Assembly (NCBI GenBank): GCA_005779525.1
Contig: SXIZ01000075.1
Span: 1-10,638, forward strand
Direction of reading: 5' to 3'
Origin: Methylococcaceae bacterium
Lineage (GTDB): Bacteria > Pseudomonadota > Gammaproteobacteria > Methylococcales > Methylomonadaceae
DNA length: 10,638 bases
Both the position numbers and the translations under genes were made by a program. The notes under the pieces are model-generated. The model ran no database searches, was not told where the DNA came from, and saw nothing but the letters and a program-made list of their open reading frames with translations. How positions within the stretch are numbered: the stretch's first letter is position 1; each line of letters opens with the position of its first letter. Shown piece by piece: positions 8,001 through 10,638 of this stretch.

Positions 8001-8608
8001 GGTAACGCGCCAGTTAAAAGATTGTTCCCTAAAATAACAGTCACTAATGTTGAAGGCAAGTCAAACGGCACTGGGCCCGTCAACTGATTAAAATCTAATC
8101 TAAGATCTTGTAAGCGCGCGGGTAAGAAGTTGGGATAACTTGGAATGGCTCCGCTGAGTTGGTTATGGCTTAATTTCAACGTGGTCAAACTTGACGGTAG
8201 ACTGTTGGGAATGGAGCCTGTCAGTTGATTGTTGCTAAGATCAAGCGTTGTCAGAGCTGGAAGTAAGGTGCTGAGCGTTGTGGGTAGCACGCCAGTGAGT
8301 TGATTTTGACTTAAATTTAAGCTGGTTAAGCCTGAAGGGAAACTGCTCGGCAAGGGGCCTACCAGGTTATTATTACTCAGATTAATACCAACTACAGCCA
8401 CTTGCTTAGGGTCGCAAGTAATGCCCGTCCAGCTACATTCCGACCCGGCTGCGCCTAACCAGCCAGTTTTGTTAGTCCAACTGGCACCATTGGTCGTGTT
8501 GTATAAAGCGATGAGTTGATTGCGTTCCGTGGTTGGAATCGCGGCAACCACTTGTCCAGTTAAACCCAATAGCAAGGCCAGAAACAAAATGTTAAGCTGA
8601 AAGCGCAT
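5096..8608 (-). CDS. Large secreted leucine-rich-repeat / PKD / PPC-domain protein
   Basis: The function is unknown; the architecture suggests an extracellular adhesion or recognition protein. From the ATG at 8608 it has 1170 residues. This start has a strong AGGAG 7 bases upstream and gives a clean signal peptide (residues 1-23, ending VVAA); upstream in-frame ATGs would bury the signal peptide. Order: N-cap with C58/C65 and SWTGITC; 20 leucine-rich repeats (about 80-537); C539/C564 closing region; three PKD domains (about 568-651, 655-734, 738-833), the first two sharing SSDGQxAxGKQVSLTF; a PPC-like domain starting EPNDTEQQATPI (about 850-972); a carboxypeptidase-regulatory-like domain (VKGKVLEACNQNGINNAEV, about 978-1058); and a duplicated C-terminal motif (about 1084-1170). 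All six cysteines of the mature part fall into apparent pairs. There is no LPXTG, PEP-CTERM, lipobox or recognisable autotransporter barrel. It converges on bepA and appears monocistronic. Confidence 0.85.
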   Translation of the reverse strand: MRFQLNILFLALLLGLTGQVVAAIPTTERNQLIALYNTTNGASWTNKTGWLGAAGSECSWTGITCDPKQVAVVGINLSNNNLVGPLPSSFPSGLTSLNLSQNQLTGVLPTTLSTLLPALTTLDLSNNQLTGSIPNSLPSSLTTLKLSHNQLSGAIPSYPNFLPARLQDLRLDFNQLTGPVPFDLPSTLVTVILGNNLLTGALPSTLPTSLQYLVLNHNQLSGSIPTGLSNVLPALTFLDLGNNQFTGSFPSGLPSTLQDLRIYNNQLTGTLPLFLSRSLPALTILVANSNQFTGAIPSNLPTRLQQLILFNNALSGAIPTSLPSSLSVLLLDQNQLTGTIPTSFSTALPALTELYLGSNLLTGTIPTNLPSRLLKLSLHSNQLTGAIPNSLPSSLTYLDLHNNQLSAGIPTSLPTGLQDLILNNNTLTGPLPALLPLSLKTLTANNNQLNGSIPTSLPANLLTLNLDNNQIAGSIPSNLPTGLTQITLNNNLLTGNIPSALPTSLTLLALNNNQLSGAIPPALAQISTLTTLALQANNCLFTGDSALKTYLNAHTQNWQTQNNCVAPVAAFTFVQSSNFAPATINLDASSSTDSYAGIESYSWLSSDGQSATGKQVSLTFTKVGDYSIALTVQNGNTSNNSAVVSKTVTVATPANPVASFTSNVSQGTTPLTVAFDASASSNASEFVWSSSDGQTANGKQVSLTFNTPGTITVTLTVSNSAGVKASTSKTITVNPKVSPTFRLTTNGGTQAPLTINLDASSLNITDTKTVYAWRAQLQSAQPKALLQPKANTYLASGKVTSLTLTEPGTYLITLTATDSAGTVYNAEQSLVVTGLSRSPSAGPRIASGSFVEPNDTEQQATPILINDTPLIHLLTTNNVDWYEFLTKKGLNYTIEIPVESIGKAINPAIQIFDNNGSPITELLTQTTTAKGISVTIKATSSGIYRIRVTGMPPLARSADAGDSTYSIRVFLTDAPQRGLVKGKVLEACNQNGINNAEVSAVLNNLVSDSTLSFKTGEFGLLLNPATYQINSSASNFIGYGLSTEVVQTSESNLDFYLAPVSTCQNQAAPGPDLVKQEQDAVAVYNSATGLLIVRDALAGGSVYYAELQNTQDYRFQLLKAIVIPGAIHAEPATYNYDTLLADLPTVFALGRTWKVQLRYSNGLFGLEHYE
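6995..8371 (-). repeat. Twenty leucine-rich repeats, 66- or 75-base coding units
   Basis: Twenty tandem units inside the large secreted protein each start with N-x-L-T/S-G-x-I/L-P. Fourteen units are 22 residues, with LPxxLxxLxLxx after the IP turn. Six units (numbers 2, 4, 7, 9, 12 and 20) are 25 residues; in most of the longer ones the extra three residues precede LPALT. The counts add up exactly (14x22 + 6x25 = 458 residues). The LTGxIP half is the plant-type LRR; the LPxxLxxL half recalls the short LPX-type repeats. Units differ clearly at DNA level, so recent amplification is not evident. Confidence 0.9.
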
Positions 8609-8614
8609 AGTAGC

Positions 8615-8619
8615 TCTCC
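8615..8619 (-). promoter_or_regulatory. Strong Shine-Dalgarno fixing the start of the LRR protein
   Basis: On the minus strand ACAGGAGAGCTACTATG places AGGAG about 7 bases before the ATG at 8608. It is the best ribosome binding site in the window and decides against the longer in-frame opening that reaches 8716. Confidence 0.8.
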
Positions 8620-8800
8620 TGTATGCGATGAGCAGAAATTTAATGGAAATTAATGGCATTTTCTCAAAATTCAGCATAATTTTACAGCTGATCAATTGAA
8701 ATCGATAAATGCACACATTTAAAGTTGATGACTATTGTGCGCCTAAAGCAAGAGTTTAACTAGCCTATAGCGGCAAACTCTCATTATGGACGTTAAACAA

Positions 8801-8809
8801 TGTTAAAAT
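8801..8809 (+). promoter_or_regulatory. Candidate extended -10 promoter for the cupin gene
   Basis: TGTTAAAAT forms TGn directly followed by TAAAAT (8804-8809), an extended -10 element 35 bases before the cupin ATG. The -35 position (TCATTA at 17 bases) is poor, as is common with extended -10 promoters. The rest of the divergent gap (8609-8844) shows no clear -35/-10 pair toward the LRR gene; TAAAAT and TATGCT candidates exist there but without good -35 partners. Confidence 0.4.
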
Positions 8810-8844
8810 GATTATTTTGAAAAACTCAATAAGTCAGGGAATCT

Positions 8845-9120
8845 ATGCCAAAAATTACGATTGAACATAATCCAAGTGAAGCGCGCCTACAAGAATTAGG
8901 CGTTTCCGCTTGGCCTATCTGGGAAAAAGAAGTTTCTAAATTTACGATTGATTTTGATGAAACTGAAACTGCCTACGTGTTAGAAGGTGAAATACTAGTG
9001 ACACCTGAAGGTGGTGAACCCGTCAGAATTTTACCGGGTGATTTGGTGGTATTTCCTGAAGGTTTGAATAGCCACTGGGAAGTGGTCAAGCCTTTACGTA
9101 AACATTACAGTTACGATTAA
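8845..9120 (+). CDS. Small single-domain cupin protein (Cupin_3/DUF861-like)
   Basis: A 91-residue single beta-barrel of the cupin superfamily; its cellular role is unknown. The core runs ETAYVLEGEILVTPEGG (about 41-57), then VRILPGDLVVFPEGLNSHWEV (60-80), the standard cupin motif 1/motif 2 layout with PGD and FPxG turns. The His pair and Glu of classical metal-binding cupin motif 1 are not evident; only H77 of the motif 2 region is present, so a classical metal site looks incomplete. AGGGA is a Shine-Dalgarno, although close to the ATG (4-5 bases). The gene ends at a strong terminator 6 bases downstream, so it is a single-gene unit with its own likely promoter. It is probably cytoplasmic (no signal peptide). 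Family membership is firm; function is open. Confidence 0.88.
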   Translation: MPKITIEHNPSEARLQELGVSAWPIWEKEVSKFTIDFDETETAYVLEGEILVTPEGGEPVRILPGDLVVFPEGLNSHWEVVKPLRKHYSYD

Positions 9121-9125
9121 GCGCT

Positions 9126-9151
9126 AAAGGCATCTTCGGATGCCTTTTTTT
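9126..9151 (+). terminator. Rho-independent terminator with UUCG loop after the cupin gene
   Basis: AAAGGCATC (9126-9134) pairs with GATGCCTTT (9139-9147) around a TTCG tetraloop closed by C-G, the especially stable loop type. The stem runs into seven T residues (9145-9151). This is a textbook intrinsic terminator. Confidence 0.95.
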
Positions 9152-9214
9152 ATTGCTGTTATGCTGAAACTCTGCCAACAAACGCATGCAGTCGAAATCC
9201 CCATGGGAGATAGT

Positions 9215-9676
9215 ATGCGTAAACGATTAATAGCTGACATGGAGTCTGTAGCGCCCCAGTGGTTGAATTTGATAGAACTCGCCGTAGTCGAATTTACCTC
9301 AGAAGATCCAGATTTTCCAATTGAGGCGGTGTTTAGCCAAGAGATTAGCTCGGGATGGCGTGCGGCCCAGCCTGGAACACAAGTATTACGTCTTATTTTT
9401 GATATCCCCCAAAAAATTAGTCGCGTGCACCTAACCTTTCAAGAAAGTGCATATTCGCGCACCCAGGAGTTTGTGTTAACCTGGGCAGGAGCTCTTTCTG
9501 ATGCTCCCCTGGAAATTGTGCGGCAACAGTACAACTTTAGCCCACCTCATGTTGTCACTGAACATGAGGATTACACCGTAGCGCTTGCCGAAGTGAAAGT
9601 ACTCACCCTGTCAATTACCCCAGATATTCAGGAAAATCATGTCCTGGCGAGTTTAGTGCAATGGAAGATGGCTTAG
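9215..9676 (+). CDS. Small discoidin/carbohydrate-binding-like protein
   Basis: A 153-residue protein that resembles the small bacterial proteins annotated as carbohydrate-binding or F5/8 type C-like beta-sandwiches; the resemblance is recalled from family pattern, and no ligand is known. Typical phrases are APQWLNLIELAVVEFTSEDP near the N-terminus, SGWRAAQPGTQVLRLIFDIP in the first third, RTQEFVLTW in the middle and EIVRQQYNFSPP, followed by a C-terminal LSITPDI strand. No signal peptide or membrane segment is seen, so it is probably cytoplasmic. I chose the ATG at 9215 because GGGAG lies 5 bases upstream. The open frame extends back to 9140, but that start lies inside the cupin terminator hairpin, and the ATG at 9203 has no ribosome binding site. 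The promoter probably lies within 9152-9200, though no clear hexamers stand out. Confidence 0.75.
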   Translation: MRKRLIADMESVAPQWLNLIELAVVEFTSEDPDFPIEAVFSQEISSGWRAAQPGTQVLRLIFDIPQKISRVHLTFQESAYSRTQEFVLTWAGALSDAPLEIVRQQYNFSPPHVVTEHEDYTVALAEVKVLTLSITPDIQENHVLASLVQWKMA

Positions 9677-9788
9677 TTGCACAGAGCTTGAAGCGTTCGT
9701 CAAAAGTTTAAGCTGCGTTTTTTGAGTCATCACCTGCGGCGTCGCGACTCTAAGTTTACTGTGCCAGCTCACCGGAATAATACTAACC

Positions 9789-9806
9789 GGGGTAAGGGTG
9801 GGGGGG
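9789..9806 (+). other. G-rich run with G-quadruplex potential
   Basis: GGGG-TAA-GGG-T followed by seven G residues satisfies the four-tract G-quadruplex pattern (the last seven G can serve as two tracts with a one-base loop). It is non-coding on both strands as annotated. Confidence 0.5.
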
Positions 9807-9818
9807 ATGCGATTGGCT

Positions 9819-9859
9819 GCTGGATCACGGAAATGGTTTGCCATTTATCATGATCCAGC
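9819..9859. repeat. Long imperfect inverted repeat (41-base hairpin)
   Basis: GCTGGATCA (9819-9827) pairs with TGATCCAGC (9851-9859), 9 bp. Inside, AAATGG (9831-9836) pairs with CCATTT (9841-9846) around a TTTG loop, with a CGG/ATCA internal bulge between the two stems. No T-run follows on either strand, so it is not a standard terminator. It may be part of a dispersed repeat or a small structured RNA. Confidence 0.6.
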
Positions 9860-9984
9860 CTTTCGTGCGTTCACAGATCTGTAGGGGATGGATGACAGTC
9901 CGCTAGGGTACAAATTTTGAGAGAACTACACTATTGAGTGTCAATAACTCTTAGCTAAGGAATGCTTCCACAAGTGAGCACGTA

Positions 9985-10485
9985 TTAATTTACGCGGTAA
10001 TTAACTGCCGCGCGTATTTTGTAGTCACCCATTTTGGCTTTATCGAATTCACCGTCTTTGGTGAAGACTAAGGCATTTTCAGGGATCTCGTGTTCACTGC
10101 CAATCCCTCGGATCTTATCGGTACCTGCTGGCCCTTCGACATTAATCACAAAATCACTGCCCGCAGGAGGAATATTATATTCTTGACCCGCTAAGCAGTA
10201 GCTATCTTTTTGAAAGTCATTTGGGAAGATGGTTTGGACTTTACCTTCAGAATTTATGACTGCAATACGCACATGCATCGACTGGTTTACCGAAAAACTC
10301 ATGGTTAAAGGTTCGCCAATTTTATACTGACTGCGGTTTACGGTAATCGTCAAACCACCAACAGGCAAGTTTTCATCAGTTTGGGCGATTTCAGTCTCTG
10401 GTTTCGCGGGTGCTGATGGGACAGTGTAATAATTGAATGCTTCACGAAGAAGTAAGCCTAAAATCAATAAAATTATCGCTCGCAT
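9985..10485 (-). CDS. DUF4384 domain-containing protein with N-terminal membrane segment
   Basis: A 166-residue protein. An N-terminal hydrophobic segment AIILLILGLLL (3-13) is followed by a Pro/Ala/Glu-rich linker (about 22-40), suggesting a signal anchor or uncleaved signal with the rest outside the cytoplasm. The remainder (about 45-125) matches the DUF4384 pattern: VNRSQYKIGEPLTMSFSVNQ, then VRIAVINSEGKVQTIFPNDF, then IPPAGSDFVINVEGPAGTDK. DUF4384 often occurs as an accessory domain attached to caspase-like, kinase or other enzymes; here it stands alone apart from about 40 C-terminal residues. The role is unknown. There is no lipobox cysteine. No Shine-Dalgarno is obvious before the ATG, but an in-frame stop lies just upstream (about 15 bases), so no earlier start is possible. 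Confidence 0.82.
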   Translation of the reverse strand: MRAIILLILGLLLREAFNYYTVPSAPAKPETEIAQTDENLPVGGLTITVNRSQYKIGEPLTMSFSVNQSMHVRIAVINSEGKVQTIFPNDFQKDSYCLAGQEYNIPPAGSDFVINVEGPAGTDKIRGIGSEHEIPENALVFTKDGEFDKAKMGDYKIRAAVNYRVN

Positions 10486-10542
10486 AGTGGTTCTGATTAG
10501 TTAATAGTGTAAGCAAGAAGGTAGATGCTTGAATTAATTTGA

Positions 10543-10566
10543 GATTGCAGGCTACAGCTTGCAATC
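10543..10566. other. Inverted repeat upstream of the DUF4384 gene
   Basis: GATTGCAGGC (10543-10552) and GCTTGCAATC (10557-10566) form a 10-bp stem with one G-T pair and a TACA loop when read on the plus strand. Neither side is followed by a T-run. It lies 58 bases before the DUF4384 start and could be an operator, a weak end signal of the gene to the right, or chance. Confidence 0.4.
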
Positions 10567-10601
10567 CCACTTCCAATTAAGTCAAGTCAGGATAATAAAA
10601 T

Positions 10602-10638
10602 TTAAAATGCGGTCATAAACTCCACATAAGCATAGTCC
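10602..10638 (-). CDS. Possible C-terminal end of a minus-strand gene cut by the window edge
   Basis: In one minus-strand frame the edge reads DYAYVEFMTAF and then TAA (10604-10602). The alternating hydrophobic/aromatic pattern with a terminal Phe resembles the last strand of an outer-membrane beta-barrel. Only 11 codons are visible, the other frames are also open for part of this stretch, and no function can be assigned. The interval between this stop and the DUF4384 start (10486-10601) holds only the inverted repeat noted above. Confidence 0.25.
   Translation of the reverse strand, partial: DYAYVEFMTAF

Larger units (their letters stand above)
9677..9984. other. Structured non-coding interval between two converging genes
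   Basis: This stretch of about 308 bases holds no gene I can support. After the plus-strand gene there is a weak terminator-like structure: AGCTT (9685-9689) with AAGCT (9710-9714), followed by TTTTTT at 9718-9723. Further on are a G-rich run (9789-9806), a long imperfect hairpin (9819-9859), the perfect palindromes ACAGATCTGT (9873-9882) and CTTAGCTAAG (9950-9959), and ACACT-ATTG-AGTGT (9928-9941). A 63-codon minus-strand opening (9653-9844) overlaps the end of the upstream gene and is not convincing. The density of inverted repeats could mark an intergenic repeat element or a structured RNA, but this is unproven. Confidence 0.5.

Noticed and set aside
8641..8656. TTAATGG-type direct repeat upstream of the LRR gene
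   Set aside because: Two 6-7 base matches in an AT-rich leader are expected by chance and have no symmetry with a promoter.
8609..8716. 36-codon in-frame extension of the LRR protein start
   Set aside because: It would place a lysine-containing stretch before the signal peptide, and the ATG at 8608 has a strong AGGAG at the correct distance.
9140..9214. Longer start of the carbohydrate-binding-like gene
   Set aside because: The start would lie inside the cupin terminator hairpin without a ribosome binding site; GGGAG precedes the ATG at 9215.
9653..9844. 63-codon minus-strand opening
   Set aside because: It overlaps the end of the convergent gene, starts inside a hairpin and has no recognised domain; kept only as part of the structured-interval finding.

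Overview
The window comes from a gammaproteobacterium with moderate base composition. This rests on the gene order trxB-aat-bpt-infA, stand-alone tusD/tusC proteins and a BepA-type periplasmic protease of normal length. The DUF4384 protein and the large secreted LRR/PKD protein are reminiscent of sulfur-oxidising lineages such as Thiotrichales/Beggiatoaceae, but that placement is an inference from memory of such proteins and is not proven here.

Left third (1-3434, all minus strand, read right to left): tusD and tusC (sulfur relay for tRNA 2-thiouridine), then trxB (thioredoxin reductase), aat and bpt (two N-degron aminoacyl-tRNA-protein transferases) and infA (IF-1, cut by the left edge). The spacing is tight except for about 66 bases before trxB and about 74 bases before infA, where candidate promoters lie. 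tusB is not present next to tusCD.

Middle: bepA (3543-4994, plus) diverges from tusD across a roughly 108-base gap containing a self-complementary -10-like ATTATAAT. It ends at a strong 12-bp hairpin. Beyond that, on the minus strand, is a 1170-residue predicted secreted protein. It has a signal peptide, a Cys-containing N-cap, 20 leucine-rich repeats of 22 or 25 residues, three PKD domains, a PPC-like domain, a carboxypeptidase-regulatory-like domain and a duplicated C-terminal motif. It is the most unusual object in the window.

Right part: a small cupin gene with an extended -10 promoter and a UUCG-loop terminator, a 153-residue discoidin/carbohydrate-binding-like protein, a roughly 308-base structured non-coding stretch (G-rich run, long imperfect hairpin, several short palindromes), a minus-strand DUF4384 protein with an N-terminal membrane segment, and at the right edge the possible last 11 codons of another minus-strand gene.

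No tRNA, rRNA, CRISPR array or complete insertion sequence was seen. Most of the window is ordinary housekeeping; the LRR protein and the structured 9677-9984 interval are the parts worth following up.
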